Below, one piece after another: positions 18,938 through 27,516 of a DNA stretch of 64,000 nucleotides; the stretch's first letter is position 1, and each line of letters opens with the position of its first letter. A program made the position numbers and the translations under genes. Source of the stretch: Orlajensenia flava (lineage in GTDB: Bacteria > Actinomycetota > Actinomycetes > Actinomycetales > Microbacteriaceae); assembly GCF_004801905.1 (NCBI RefSeq), contig NZ_SSSN01000003.1:124001-188000 (forward strand), written 5' to 3'. The notes under the pieces were generated by a model. It searched no databases. It worked only from the letters and a program-made list of their open reading frames with translations, and was not told the DNA's origin.

Positions 18938-19641
18938 ACACCATCCGGACGGATGCGGCGGCCGCCGATGGCCTCGCCGGGCTCGCGGCGTTGATGGGAG
19001 ACCGAACGCGGGCGACGGTCTGCCTCGCACTTCTCGACGGTCGGGCGTGGACAGCGGGTGAACTGGCCCGGGTCTGCGGGGTGTCGGCGGCGACGATGAG
19101 CCGCCATCTCGACCTGCTGACCTCGGGTGGGCTGCTCGCGGAGCAGCGGCAGGGGCGGCACCGGTACGTGCGGTTCGCCGACGCCGGAGCGGCCGAGGTG
19201 GTGGAATCCCTGGCAGCGGCATCCCACACCCCTCGCCCGCCGACGTCCTACGCCGCAGCCCGCGTCGACGAGGGGCTCCGCCGCGCCAGAACGTGCTACG
19301 ACCATCTCGCCGGGCGGCTGGGTGTCGCCGTGCTCGACGGTCTGGAGCAGACCGGCTACGTGGAGCGCAGTGCCGGTCTCCGCCTCACCGATCACGGCTC
19401 GCGCTGGCTGCGCAGGCTCGGTATCGACATCTCGGAACCGCGAGGCGGTCGGAGGCCGATCGTGCGCGAGTGCCTCGACTGGACGGAGCGACGGAGCCAC
19501 CTCGCGGGGGTCGTCGGAGCGGACCTGTTCCGTGTCTTCGTCGACGAGGGCTGGATCAGACGGGGAGAGCAACGGCTCGTCCTGATCACCGAGGTCGGAG
19601 CGGATGCGCTGCGTCGCGAGTTGGGTGTCACCGTCGAGTGA
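18934..19641 (+). CDS. ArsR-type winged-helix regulator
   Basis: A 235-aa transcription factor. Residues 10-90 form an ArsR-like winged helix (AGELARVCGVSAATMSRHLDLL recognition region, wing GLLAEQRQGRHRYV). The remaining about 145 residues are a C-terminal extension not found in minimal ArsR proteins, with a second winged-helix-like stretch (LDGLEQTGYVERSAGLRLTDHG). No metal-binding cysteine cluster is seen; the single Cys in the HTH is not an ELCVCD-type site. It overlaps the EamA gene by 4 bp, so it is a likely ligand-responsive autoregulator of that operon. Confidence 0.85.
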   Translation: MNTIRTDAAAADGLAGLAALMGDRTRATVCLALLDGRAWTAGELARVCGVSAATMSRHLDLLTSGGLLAEQRQGRHRYVRFADAGAAEVVESLAAASHTPRPPTSYAAARVDEGLRRARTCYDHLAGRLGVAVLDGLEQTGYVERSAGLRLTDHGSRWLRRLGIDISEPRGGRRPIVRECLDWTERRSHLAGVVGADLFRVFVDEGWIRRGEQRLVLITEVGADALRRELGVTVE

Positions 19642-19818
19642 GCTCCCGCGCTCCCCGATTATCGCGATGAGCGGATATCTGCAAGAATGGTCAGTCGAGT
19701 TCTGTTTCCGCCCGACCCTCTAATCAGGCCAGCAGAGCCCCCTTGAACCTTTGCCGAGTGTGCACCCCACGCTCACGGCTGTCAGTTCGCCCAACCTCAT
19801 AACGCACACAGGAGAATT
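19642..19818 (+). promoter_or_regulatory. rpsP operon promoter/leader region
   Basis: A 177-nt gap before rpsP. Two candidate -10 elements are visible, AAGAAT near 19683 and TCTAAT at 19719-19724, with no confident -35. AGGAGA immediately precedes the rpsP GTG. A ribosomal-protein leader function is possible, but no convincing hairpin was found. Confidence 0.4.
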
Positions 19819-20247
19819 GTGGCTGTCAAGATCCGTCTCAAGCGCCTCGGAAAGATCCGCGCCCCCTACTACCGCATCGTCGTCGCCGACTCGCGCACCA
19901 AGCGCGACGGTCGAGTGATCGAGGAGATCGGCAAGTACCACCCCACCGAGGAGCCCTCGTTCATCGAGGTCGACTCCGAGCGTGCCCAGTACTGGCTCGG
20001 CGTCGGTGCACAGCCGACCGAGCAGGTCGCCGCCATCCTCAAGATCACCGGTGACTGGGGCAAGTTCAAGGGCGACAAGAACGCCAAGAGCACCCTCCGC
20101 ACCAAGGAGGCTCCCGTCGCGTTCGTCGCCGACGAGAAGAAGAAGCCCGTTCTGAAGCCCAAGGCCGAGAAGCCCGCCAAGGTCGAGGAGCCGGCCGCAG
20201 AAGCCGCCGACGAGACCGCCTCGGCGTCCGCCGACGAGCAGGCCTGA
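19819..20247 (+). CDS. rpsP: 30S ribosomal protein S16 (bS16)
   Basis: Begins [26 protein letters not shown], the canonical bS16 N-terminus. At 142 aa it is much longer than the about 80-90 aa E. coli protein: residues from about 95 on form a Lys/Ala/Glu-rich tail ([20 protein letters not shown]), a feature of actinobacterial S16. GTG start with AGGAGA 5 nt upstream. First gene of the rpsP-khpA-rimM-trmD operon. Confidence 0.97.
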   Translation: MAVKIRLKRLGKIRAPYYRIVVADSRTKRDGRVIEEIGKYHPTEEPSFIEVDSERAQYWLGVGAQPTEQVAAILKITGDWGKFKGDKNAKSTLRTKEAPVAFVADEKKKPVLKPKAEKPAKVEEPAAEAADETASASADEQA

Positions 20248-20249
20248 TC

Positions 20250-20492
20250 TTGCTCGACTCCGCCGTCGCGCACCTCGTCAAGGGGATCGTCGATCACCCT
20301 GACGACGTGCACGTGGTCAGCAAGAACTCCCCGCGCGGCGAGGTCCTCGAGGTTCGCGTGAACCCCGAAGACCTCGGCCGCGTCATCGGCCGCTCCGGAC
20401 GCACCGCCAAGGCGGTGCGCACGCTCGTGAGCGCGCTGGCCGACGGTCGTCGGGTACGTGTCGACGTGGTCGACACCGACTCGTCCCGGTGA
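20250..20492 (+). CDS. khpA: KH-domain RNA-binding protein KhpA
   Basis: An 80-aa protein with one type II KH domain; the GxxG loop is seen in VIGRSGRTAKAVR. KhpA (formerly YlqC) binds RNA and in Gram-positives works with KhpB; it is commonly placed between rpsP and rimM. It starts with TTG 2 nt after the rpsP stop and overlaps rimM by 4 bp (GTGA), so its translation is coupled to both neighbours. Confidence 0.93.
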   Translation: MLDSAVAHLVKGIVDHPDDVHVVSKNSPRGEVLEVRVNPEDLGRVIGRSGRTAKAVRTLVSALADGRRVRVDVVDTDSSR

Positions 20493-21097
20493 GCACGCCC
20501 GCGCCCAAGCGCACGCAGTTGCGCGTGGGCCGGCTGACCAAGGCGCACGGCCTCAAAGGGGCCATCAAGCTCGAGATGTTCACGGACGACCCGGAACGAC
20601 GCTTCGTTCCGGGCGCCGTGTTCTCTCTTCAGGTGCCGCCCGGACACGCCTGGCACGGCAAGTCGATCGAGCTGATCGAGCTGCGCTGGTACAACGCGCA
20701 GCCGGTCGGGTTCTTCAAGGACGTCCCCGATCGCACGGCCGCCGAGGGCCTCGCCAAGGGCATCCTCTGGGTCGACCAGGATGCCGCGGAGTTGCCCGAG
20801 GAGGAGAACGCCTGGTACGACCACCAGCTCGTCGGCCTCGACGTCGTTCGTGACGGCGCCAAGGTGGGTCTGGTGGCACGGGTGGATCACTTCCCTGCCC
20901 AGGACCTGCTCATCGTCAAGACGCCCGCGGGCGAGGTCATGGTTCCGTTCGTCGAGGCGATCGTTCCCTCCGTCGACGTCAAGGCTGGCGTGGTGACCAT
21001 CACTCCGCCGACGGGGCTGTTCGAGGAGCTGCCCGACGATGACGATGACGACGCGTCCACCGGTGACACCTCTGCGTCATCCGACTCAGCCGATTAA
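20489..21097 (+). CDS. rimM: 16S rRNA processing protein RimM
   Basis: A 202-aa 30S-assembly factor that binds S19 and helps mature the 16S rRNA 3' domain. The N-terminal RimM barrel begins [23 protein letters not shown], and the C-terminal PRC-barrel includes the [27 protein letters not shown] region. The last 20 residues are acidic low complexity (DDDDDDAST). It starts with GTG overlapping khpA by 4 bp and ends 10 nt before trmD. Confidence 0.95.
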   Translation: MSTPAPKRTQLRVGRLTKAHGLKGAIKLEMFTDDPERRFVPGAVFSLQVPPGHAWHGKSIELIELRWYNAQPVGFFKDVPDRTAAEGLAKGILWVDQDAAELPEEENAWYDHQLVGLDVVRDGAKVGLVARVDHFPAQDLLIVKTPAGEVMVPFVEAIVPSVDVKAGVVTITPPTGLFEELPDDDDDDASTGDTSASSDSAD

Positions 21098-21107
21098 GGG
21101 CGTCGCC

Positions 21108-21809
21108 GTGCGCATCGACATCGTCACCATCTTCCCCAGCTTCTTCGACGTGCTCGACCTCTCCCTCCTCGGCAGGGCGCGCGGGGCCGGCATCCTGGAT
21201 GTCCGGGCCCACGACCTACGCGACTTCGCGCACGACCGGCACCGCACGGTGGACGACACCCCCTACGGCGGCGGCGCCGGAATGGTGATGAAACCCGAGC
21301 CGTGGGGCGAGGCGCTGGACGACGTGCTGTCGAGTGGTGACGATCCGCTGCTCATCGTGCCGTCCCCTGCCGGGGAACCGTTCACGCAGGCGATCGCCCG
21401 CGAGCTGTCCGCCGAGACGCACATCGCCTTCGCGTGCGGGCGTTACGAGGGCATCGACCAGCGCGTGATCGACGAATACTCCTCTCGCGGACGCGTGCGG
21501 TTGCTCAGCCTGGGCGACTACGTCCTCAACGGTGGCGAGGTGGCCGTCATGGCCATGATCGAGGCGATCGGCCGGCTGATCCCGGGCGTCGTCGGCAATC
21601 CCGAGAGCCTCGTCGAAGAGTCGCACGAGGACGGCCTGCTGGAGTATCCCAGCTACACCAAGCCGGCGTCCTGGCGCGACCGCGAGGTGCCCGCCGTGCT
21701 TCTGAGTGGCAATCACGGCGCGATCGCCGAATGGCGCCGAGCCCGCCAGATCGAGCGGACCGCCGCCGTGCGACCCGACCTCCTGCCTCCGGATGATTCA
21801 CGCCCCTGA
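21108..21809 (+). CDS. trmD: tRNA (guanine-37-N1)-methyltransferase
   Basis: SPOUT-class methyltransferase that makes m1G37 next to the anticodon and prevents frameshifting. The 233-aa protein starts [16 protein letters not shown] (GTG at 21108). The trefoil-knot S-adenosylmethionine site is visible as [13 protein letters not shown] and [14 protein letters not shown], and the C-terminal substrate region holds [17 protein letters not shown]. Last gene of the rpsP operon. Confidence 0.96.
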   Translation: MRIDIVTIFPSFFDVLDLSLLGRARGAGILDVRAHDLRDFAHDRHRTVDDTPYGGGAGMVMKPEPWGEALDDVLSSGDDPLLIVPSPAGEPFTQAIARELSAETHIAFACGRYEGIDQRVIDEYSSRGRVRLLSLGDYVLNGGEVAVMAMIEAIGRLIPGVVGNPESLVEESHEDGLLEYPSYTKPASWRDREVPAVLLSGNHGAIAEWRRARQIERTAAVRPDLLPPDDSRP

Positions 21810-21899
21810 AACATGTTGGTGGCGGCCTCGAAACACCCGGTGCATAGCGTCGGGATCGGCGGTTGATCAGGGTCTCCGCCTGAGCGAGGGCGGTAGGCA

Positions 21900-22664
21900 A
21901 TGCACGGGGGATCGGCCGACGACCAGGGGGAGGCTCTCGGGCCGCCGCTCGTGCTGCTCGCGGTGACGCACGGATCGCCCTCCGCTGACAACCGCGCGGC
22001 CATCATCGCGCTCGTCGATGCGGTCGCCTCGGCTCGTCCTGAGCTGGACGTTGCCGTCGGTTTCGTCGATGCACGGCACAGCGATGTCGCAGCCGCGCTG
22101 TCGCAGCACGTCAGCGTCCCCGATGCGGTCATCGTGCCCGTCGTGCTCTCCGCCGGATTCCACGTGCGCACCGGGCTCGCCGAGGGGCTCGACCGCATCC
22201 CGTTCTCGGGCGCTGTGCTTGCCGAGCCGTTGGGGCCCGATCAGCGCATCGTCGACGTGCTGGCCGCGAGGCTCGAGCACTCGGGGCTGCTGCCCGGCGA
22301 CTCCGTCCTGCTCGCCGCAGCGGGATCGAGCGATTCGCGCGCGGCCGCCGAGTGCTTCGAGACCGGGCGACTGCTCGCCGCTCGCCTCGGTCGACCGGTG
22401 ACCGTGGGGTTCATCGCGGCCGGCTCACCTCGCGTGCACGACGCCGTCGACATGCTGCGAGCGGTGCATCATGGCTCGCGCGTCGTGGTGTCCGCCTACC
22501 TGCTCGCGCCGGGCTGGTTCTACGACGCCGTCACGGGCATGGGCGCTGACATCGTCTCCGAACCGCTCGTGCTCCCGGGCTCCGACGTGCCCGGCGAGCT
22601 CGTCGAGCTCGTGCTGGAGCGCTACGAGGTCGCCGCGCAGCGGGAGCGCGCTCGCACCGAGTGA
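21900..22664 (+). CDS. CbiX/SirB-family chelatase-like protein
   Basis: A 254-aa protein with two CbiX-like halves. The first has VTHGSPSADNRAA, FVDARHSDVAAAL and SAGFHVRTGL, where His residues ligand the metal in sirohydrochlorin cobalt- or ferrochelatases. The second half (LLAAAGSSDSRAAAECFETGRLLA; VVVSAYLLAPGWFYD) keeps the fold. A role in sirohaem or cobalamin synthesis is possible, but no other tetrapyrrole or sulfite-reductase gene is near, so the substrate is open. ATG with a GAGGGCGG purine stretch upstream; the 90-nt gap after trmD shows no clear promoter. Confidence 0.8.
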   Translation: MHGGSADDQGEALGPPLVLLAVTHGSPSADNRAAIIALVDAVASARPELDVAVGFVDARHSDVAAALSQHVSVPDAVIVPVVLSAGFHVRTGLAEGLDRIPFSGAVLAEPLGPDQRIVDVLAARLEHSGLLPGDSVLLAAAGSSDSRAAAECFETGRLLAARLGRPVTVGFIAAGSPRVHDAVDMLRAVHHGSRVVVSAYLLAPGWFYDAVTGMGADIVSEPLVLPGSDVPGELVELVLERYEVAAQRERARTE

Positions 22665-22697
22665 CGGATGCGCGCAGCGCGCCTCTGCGTCTGGCCG

Positions 22698-23066
22698 CTA
22701 GGCCCGGTCGTGAAGCGTGACCTGGTAGCCGTCCGGATCGGCGAAGGTGAACGTGCGACCGAACGGGCCGTCGATCGGAGCGGAGACGATGGTGTGGCTG
22801 TCGGCGACCAGCGCATCGTGAATCGACTGGACGTCGGTGGCGTGGAGCCAGATGGCAGCGCCCACGCCGGGCTGGGCGACGGAATCGAGGTCGGTTCCGG
22901 GAACGACGTCGCGCAGGGCGAACGCGATCGGCGTCGTCTCGAAGACGACGGCGTGAGGCGGTCCGGCCGGCGAGCGGACCAGGCCGAGGTAGTGCTCGTA
23001 GAACGCCCGCGACACGTCGAGGTCGCGCGCTTGGAGGGAGATGAAGTCGGGACCGGTGACCGGCAT
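22698..23066 (-). CDS. VOC-superfamily protein, MarR-linked
   Basis: A 122-aa vicinal-oxygen-chelate protein beginning MPVTGPDFISLQARDLDVSR and ending in FADPDGYQVTLHDRA, a typical VOC C-terminal strand with the ExxG/DPDGY pattern. Such proteins include glyoxalases, dioxygenases and resistance proteins that bind a toxic ligand; the ligand is not predictable. ATG at 23066 is chosen because AGGAG lies 8 nt upstream. It is divergent from a marR gene across a 66-nt region carrying two mirrored operators, so MarR very probably represses it. Confidence 0.87.
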   Translation of the reverse strand: MPVTGPDFISLQARDLDVSRAFYEHYLGLVRSPAGPPHAVVFETTPIAFALRDVVPGTDLDSVAQPGVGAAIWLHATDVQSIHDALVADSHTIVSAPIDGPFGRTFTFADPDGYQVTLHDRA

Positions 23067-23087
23067 GGTGATGCTCCTCTGCTTTCG

Positions 23088-23133
23088 TGTCAGTATTCTG
23101 ACACGCAAGTAAATCTATGTCAGAATACTGACA
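23088..23133. promoter_or_regulatory. Paired mirror-image MarR operators with outward -10 boxes
   Basis: TGTCAGTATTCTGACA (23088-23103) and TGTCAGAATACTGACA (23118-23133) are exact reverse complements, each with 6-bp TGTCAG/CTGACA arms around a 4-nt AT-rich centre. Their centres are 30 bp apart, close to three helical turns. Each contains a CAGAAT that can serve as the -10 of the gene it faces: 6 nt before the marR ATG on the plus strand (leaderless), and upstream of a short leader with AGGAG on the minus strand for the VOC gene. Repressor binding would block both promoters. Confidence 0.8.
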
Positions 23134-23594
23134 TGAGTCAAGACGGACCGGGCGTCGAGCTGGACAGCTCGCTGGGTTACCTGCTGAAGGAGGCGTCGAG
23201 TGCCCTCCGCGCGGCCATGGAGGGGGTGCTGCGACCGCTGGGGATGACCGTGACGCATTATTCCTGCCTCGAATTGCTCGCGCAGCGCCCGGGCCTCTCG
23301 AATTCCGAACTCGCGCGAGGGGCGTTCGTGACCCGGCAGTCGATGAACGTGCTGCTGCAGGCCTTGGAGCGCGACGGTTACGTGACGCGGCCAGAGGAGG
23401 CGCCCGTCGGGAAGGTACTTCCGACGCGGCTCACGACGCGGGGTCGCCGGAGTCTGCAGAAGGCGACCGTCGCGGTCCGATCCGTCGAGGACAGGATGCT
23501 CGGCGGCATGACCGCGGAGGAGCGGTCGGGCGCGTTCAAGATCCTGCGGAGCATGATCCGCTCCCTGCAGGACTCGGCTGAGGGCGCACCCTAG
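23133..23594 (+). CDS. MarR-family transcriptional regulator
   Basis: A 153-aa winged-helix regulator: helical dimerisation ends plus a central HTH (PGLSNSELARGAFVTRQSMNVLLQALE) and wing (VTRPEEAPVGKVLPTRLTTRG), the MarR pattern. The ATG at 23133 overlaps the last base of the right-hand operator and fits a leaderless transcript. MarR proteins usually repress themselves and a divergent gene until a phenolic or other small ligand binds; here that gene is the VOC protein. Confidence 0.92.
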   Translation: MSQDGPGVELDSSLGYLLKEASSALRAAMEGVLRPLGMTVTHYSCLELLAQRPGLSNSELARGAFVTRQSMNVLLQALERDGYVTRPEEAPVGKVLPTRLTTRGRRSLQKATVAVRSVEDRMLGGMTAEERSGAFKILRSMIRSLQDSAEGAP

Positions 23595-23619
23595 AACGTC
23601 GTCGCCTCGCGATGGCGCT

Positions 23620-23640
23620 CGAGCACCACGAGAGTGCTCG
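23620..23640. terminator. Hairpin between convergent marR and map
   Basis: CGAGCAC and GTGCTCG form a perfect 7-bp stem with a 7-nt loop in the 57-nt gap between two convergent genes. There is no U-tract on either strand, so this may be a weak or factor-assisted bidirectional terminator. Confidence 0.35.
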
Positions 23641-23651
23641 CGGCCTCGCCC

Positions 23652-24419
23652 TCAGGAGCGCGCGGTGAGCACGACCGGACCGGCATCCGTGATGGCCACC
23701 GTGTGCTCCATGTGAGCTCCGCGCGACCCGTCGGCGGCACGGAGCGTCCAGCCGTCGGGATCGGTGAAGATCTTGTCCGTCCCGAGCAGGAACCACGGTT
23801 CGATCGCCACCACCAGTCCGTCGCGCAGTGGAAGGCCGCGACCCGCACGGCCGTTGTTGGGGATGTGCGGGTCGCCGTGCATGGTTCGGCCGACCCCGTG
23901 GCCGCCGAAGTCGGTGTTGATGCGCAGGCCGTCCGCGTGTGCCACAGCGGCGATCGCCGCGGAGATGTCGCCGATGCGGTTGCCGACCGTCGCAGCCGCG
24001 ATGCCCGCGTCGAGCGCGCGGGTGGTCGTCTCGATGAGGCGGAGATCGGCGTCGCGCGGCGTGCCGACGACGATCGAGATGGCGGAGTCGGCCACCCATC
24101 CGTCGACGGATGCCGCGAAGTCCAGACTCAGCAGGTCTCCATCGCGCAGAACGTAGTCGTGGGGGAGTCCGTGCAGGACGGCGTCGTTCACGGACGTGCA
24201 GATGACCTTCCCGAACGGGCTCGCGCCGAAAGACGGGTGGTAGTCGATGTAGCACGACTCGGCACCTTCGGAGCGGATCATCTCGTGCGCCAGCCGGTCG
24301 AGTGCGAGGAGGTTGACGCCGACCTTCGCGGCTGCGGCGGTCGCCTGCAGTACGCGTGCGACGAATGCTCCGGCCGGTCGCATCTGCTCGATCTCGGCAG
24401 GGGTGCGCAGTTCGATCAT
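23652..24419 (-). CDS. map: Methionine aminopeptidase, type I
   Basis: Removes the initiator methionine from nascent proteins. The 255-aa pita-bread-fold enzyme shows the dinuclear metal ligands in order: Asp in LLSLDFAASVDGW and Asp in VADSAIS, His in GGHGVGRTMHGDPHIPN, Glu in VVAIEPWF and Glu in MEHTVAITD. Start ATG (MIELRTPAEIEQM) with AGAGGAC upstream. The family often sits in the secY-adk-map operon; this copy is isolated, so it may be a second map gene. Confidence 0.94.
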   Translation of the reverse strand: MIELRTPAEIEQMRPAGAFVARVLQATAAAAKVGVNLLALDRLAHEMIRSEGAESCYIDYHPSFGASPFGKVICTSVNDAVLHGLPHDYVLRDGDLLSLDFAASVDGWVADSAISIVVGTPRDADLRLIETTTRALDAGIAAATVGNRIGDISAAIAAVAHADGLRINTDFGGHGVGRTMHGDPHIPNNGRAGRGLPLRDGLVVAIEPWFLLGTDKIFTDPDGWTLRAADGSRGAHMEHTVAITDAGPVVLTARS

Positions 24420-24520
24420 CGAGAGTCCTCTCTGGTTCTCATCCATTCTGCCGCGTTCCGGCGCCTCGCACGGCTCTGCGCCCACGGCGAACGGCACTCC
24501 CGTTCCGCGCGACCCGTGCT

Positions 24521-24526
24521 TAAGCT
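24521..24526 (+). promoter_or_regulatory. -10 box (TAAGCT) for a leaderless membrane-protein gene
   Basis: TAAGCT ends 6 nt before the GTG at 24533; no ribosome-binding site is present. Confidence 0.55.
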
Positions 24527-24532
24527 GGATCC

Positions 24533-25054
24533 GTGATCATCCGTCGGGCCTTCTATTACGCGCTCTTCACCGCGGTCATCGTGCTGCCGGCTTGGACGCT
24601 CATCGGCTGGGGGATCTTCGGCCACGGCGGCTGGGGCATCCTCGGTCTCATCCTCGCGGCGCCGATCATGGCCATCATGCTGCTCGTGGTGGCCCTGCTG
24701 ATCGTGGCGCGCGCCGACGTGCGGCGTGAGCGGGCCGTGTCGTGGGCCGACGCGGGGATCCTGACGGTGTGGTACGCCTGCCTGATCGGCTTCGGCTTCT
24801 TCGGAGCCACCGCCACGCTGTTCTCCGTCCTCGGGGTGCTCGCGGCCATCGCCGCCTTCTGGATCGCCCTCGGTGAGGTGCTGCGTGCGGGTGCCCGCAG
24901 CGTGCGGACGACCATGGAGGAATTCGAGCGTCAGGCCCAGGAACTGAACGCCGCTCAGGCCGGGAGCGCGCAGGGCGGGACCGCCCAACGCGGAGTGAAG
25001 CCGGCCCCCTTCGACGCCGGCGAGGTCATCGTCATCCGTGAGTCCACCGACTGA
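24533..25054 (+). CDS. Small four-helix membrane protein, function unknown
   Basis: A 173-aa protein with four predicted membrane helices (about 8-28, 35-59, 74-92 and 94-114) and a cytoplasmic C-terminal tail of about 55 residues rich in Ala, Gly and Gln. The short loop after helix 2 is basic (ARADVRRERA), consistent with a cytoplasmic side. I do not recognise the family. It has its own leaderless promoter and converges on the lipid-modification gene with a 5-nt gap. Confidence 0.75.
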   Translation: MIIRRAFYYALFTAVIVLPAWTLIGWGIFGHGGWGILGLILAAPIMAIMLLVVALLIVARADVRRERAVSWADAGILTVWYACLIGFGFFGATATLFSVLGVLAAIAAFWIALGEVLRAGARSVRTTMEEFERQAQELNAAQAGSAQGGTAQRGVKPAPFDAGEVIVIRESTD

Positions 25055-25059
25055 GCCCA

Positions 25060-27516
25060 TCAGCGGTTCTGCCGGTCGCGCAGGATCTCGCCGAGCCCAC
25101 GGACGGTGAGGGTGGGCAGGTAGCAGCGTGCGACCGCCATGCCGATAGCCGGCAGGGTCACGGGGTCGCGGTAGACCAGGTGCAGAGGCTCCAGTGCCGG
25201 GGAGAACTTCTTCTTGAACCGCAGCAGCGACCGGAAGCCGTACAGCGGCTCGAGCGTCCGGGCGAGCAGGTCGAGCACCTGCGCCAATGGCGCGCCCGCC
25301 CTCTCGGCGCCCGCACCGGCGAGCGGTGAACCCGACAGGCTGACCACCACGAGGCCCTCCGCAGCGAAGTGCGACATCGCCTCGGCGATCACGAACTCCA
25401 TCACTCCGTTGGGCGCGCCCGGCGCTCGTCGCATCATGTCGAGAGTGCGCCCCATCAGCACGCCGTCCCGACGGATCGGAAGCCAACTCGTGATCGCGCG
25501 CACCCGGTCCTCGGTGTCGAGCACGACCGCCAGCATGACGTCGTCGTCACGCAACTCGTCGAGCCCGCCGAGCGTGAAGCCGAGCTCGGGAAGGTCCTTC
25601 GACGACATCCACTCCTCCGAGAGCGCGGTGATCTGCGCTGTGATGCGAACGGGCATCTCGCTCCAGGTGGCCCAGCGCACCCGCAGGTCGTCGCGACGGG
25701 ACCGGTTGACGGAGGTCCGGACATCCTGCATGGCCTTGCCCGATGTGCTGAAGCCGCGCGGATCGACGGTGATCTCCTCGGCGACTTCGATCGAGGACCA
25801 ACCGGCCTCGGCGAGGGTCGCCCGCACCGGCTCGTGCACGCTGTAGAAGACCGGAGTCCACGCGTTGGCGTCGCAGAACTCGACGAACTCGCGCAGCACG
25901 GCCCCGGGATGTGCAGGAGATCCGAACGGATCGGAGGTCGTGACGGCGACCCCTCCGACGACGCGATAGGCGATGCCGGCTGACGCGTTCGATGAGGTCC
26001 AGAGGCTGTTGCCCGCCCAGGTCGCCATGTAGCCGAGCGTTCCCGATCCGCGAGCCAGCAGCGAACGGATGCGGGCCGCGTCGGGAGCGACGACCGCCGT
26101 GCCCGTACCGCGAAGCAGCAGTACCGTCGCGACGATCACGCCGACCCAGAACAGCGGCCCGGCGCCGTGCACGACGACGTTCGCCAGCGGCGACGTGGGG
26201 TGGAGCACGAGGGGTTGCGAGCGCAGGAACGAGCTCGGCACGAAGCGCGACGGAAGGTCGGCAAGCAGCCCGGCCCATGTTGCCGCCGGCCGGAACTGGT
26301 CTCGCAGCAGCCACGACCCGGCGAGTGCGACGGCGACGCAGACCAGCGCCCACCCGGCGAGCAGGCCGGTGATGACGAGAGCGCGCCTCCGAGCCACGCG
26401 CACCGGGAACGAGCGACGTTCGGCCAACAGGATCAGCGAGAAGGCGAACGGCACGAGGATGCTCGCGGCGACCCAGACGACGAGTTCGGCGTTGTGACGT
26501 CCGGGCGGCGGTCCGGCGGATGTCGTCGCCGGGAGGATGCCGAGGTACCACGCGGCGACCGCGGATTGCACGAGGCCGAGCGCAGCGAGCATCCAGACCG
26601 CCGCCCGCCGTCCCGCGAGCAGTCCCCATGCACCGACGAGCATGAGCACGAGCGGCAGGATGGAGAGCAGCGTCCCCCCGACGCCGTGCAGGTGGGCGTG
26701 GCCCAGCGCGTTCACGCAATTCAGGTCGAATCGTCCGTTCCCGCAGCCGACCCGGGGCATCCGTCCCGACGGCGTGGCATCCGACATCGTGACGCCGAGG
26801 GGCGCCAGCAGTCCGAAGCGCACGGGCGCGGCGAGCGAGAGCAGGGGCCCGAGGGCGAGGACGATCGTGACCAGCGCGAGCAGGCCCCGGCGTTCACGGC
26901 GGGAGCTTCGCCAGTGCGGGATGGCGGAGCGTCCGAGAGTGAGCCGCCCACCGAGCAGGCCGACCCCGACGGCAACCAGGAGGTAGAGGTCCGACGGCAG
27001 GCCGCTGTACAACAGCATGGCCACGGCCCCCGTCAGGAGGAGCACGCGGATGCGGCGTCGCCAGATGCCGTTCGCCCCGGCCGATGCCCACGCCAGGGTT
27101 CCCGCGATGGGCGTCAGCGGGTCGAGCGTGTCGAGTGCACTCACGGAGCTCGTCCAGTACTCGCCGGCGCGCGACCCGATGTACTCGAGGCCGAGGCCCA
27201 CGAGGGACGCGATCGTTCCGGTCACCACGAAGGCCAGGACGGTGCGGGCGCCGCCCATGGTGCGTTCCGCCCAGCCGACCACGATGATCGTGGCGACGAC
27301 GGCGATGATGAGGGCGGGCCAGCTGCCGGCGATGAGCTGCGAGGTGATCAGCACCCACCAGTGGTGTTGGGCGATGGCGGCCGGGTCGGCGCCCGCTCGC
27401 TCGGGGCTCAGGACGCCGCGACCGCCGCCCGCCATGGAGATGATGCCGATCACCAGGAGGATTCCGGCGACGCACAGGGCGACCGGAATCCTCGCCGCCT
27501 GACGCAGCACCCTCAC
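25060..27516 (-). CDS. MprF-like membrane protein with DUF2156 (LPG synthase C) domain
   Basis: An 818-aa protein. The N-terminal half carries many membrane helices; its first part (HHWWVLITSQLIAGSWPALII through ERTMGGARTVLAFVV) resembles a rhomboid-like fold. The C-terminal about 330 residues form the soluble GNAT-type domain of lysyl/alanyl-phosphatidylglycerol synthases (GNSLWTSSNASAGIAYRVVGGVAVTTSDPFG; FKKKFSPALEPLHLVYRDP). Such enzymes transfer an amino acid from aminoacyl-tRNA to a membrane lipid and may flip it outward, giving resistance to cationic peptides. GTG start overlaps the upstream hydrolase stop by 4 bp. Which amino acid is used cannot be told. Confidence 0.83.
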   Translation of the reverse strand: MRVLRQAARIPVALCVAGILLVIGIISMAGGGRGVLSPERAGADPAAIAQHHWWVLITSQLIAGSWPALIIAVVATIIVVGWAERTMGGARTVLAFVVTGTIASLVGLGLEYIGSRAGEYWTSSVSALDTLDPLTPIAGTLAWASAGANGIWRRRIRVLLLTGAVAMLLYSGLPSDLYLLVAVGVGLLGGRLTLGRSAIPHWRSSRRERRGLLALVTIVLALGPLLSLAAPVRFGLLAPLGVTMSDATPSGRMPRVGCGNGRFDLNCVNALGHAHLHGVGGTLLSILPLVLMLVGAWGLLAGRRAAVWMLAALGLVQSAVAAWYLGILPATTSAGPPPGRHNAELVVWVAASILVPFAFSLILLAERRSFPVRVARRRALVITGLLAGWALVCVAVALAGSWLLRDQFRPAATWAGLLADLPSRFVPSSFLRSQPLVLHPTSPLANVVVHGAGPLFWVGVIVATVLLLRGTGTAVVAPDAARIRSLLARGSGTLGYMATWAGNSLWTSSNASAGIAYRVVGGVAVTTSDPFGSPAHPGAVLREFVEFCDANAWTPVFYSVHEPVRATLAEAGWSSIEVAEEITVDPRGFSTSGKAMQDVRTSVNRSRRDDLRVRWATWSEMPVRITAQITALSEEWMSSKDLPELGFTLGGLDELRDDDVMLAVVLDTEDRVRAITSWLPIRRDGVLMGRTLDMMRRAPGAPNGVMEFVIAEAMSHFAAEGLVVVSLSGSPLAGAGAERAGAPLAQVLDLLARTLEPLYGFRSLLRFKKKFSPALEPLHLVYRDPVTLPAIGMAVARCYLPTLTVRGLGEILRDRQNR

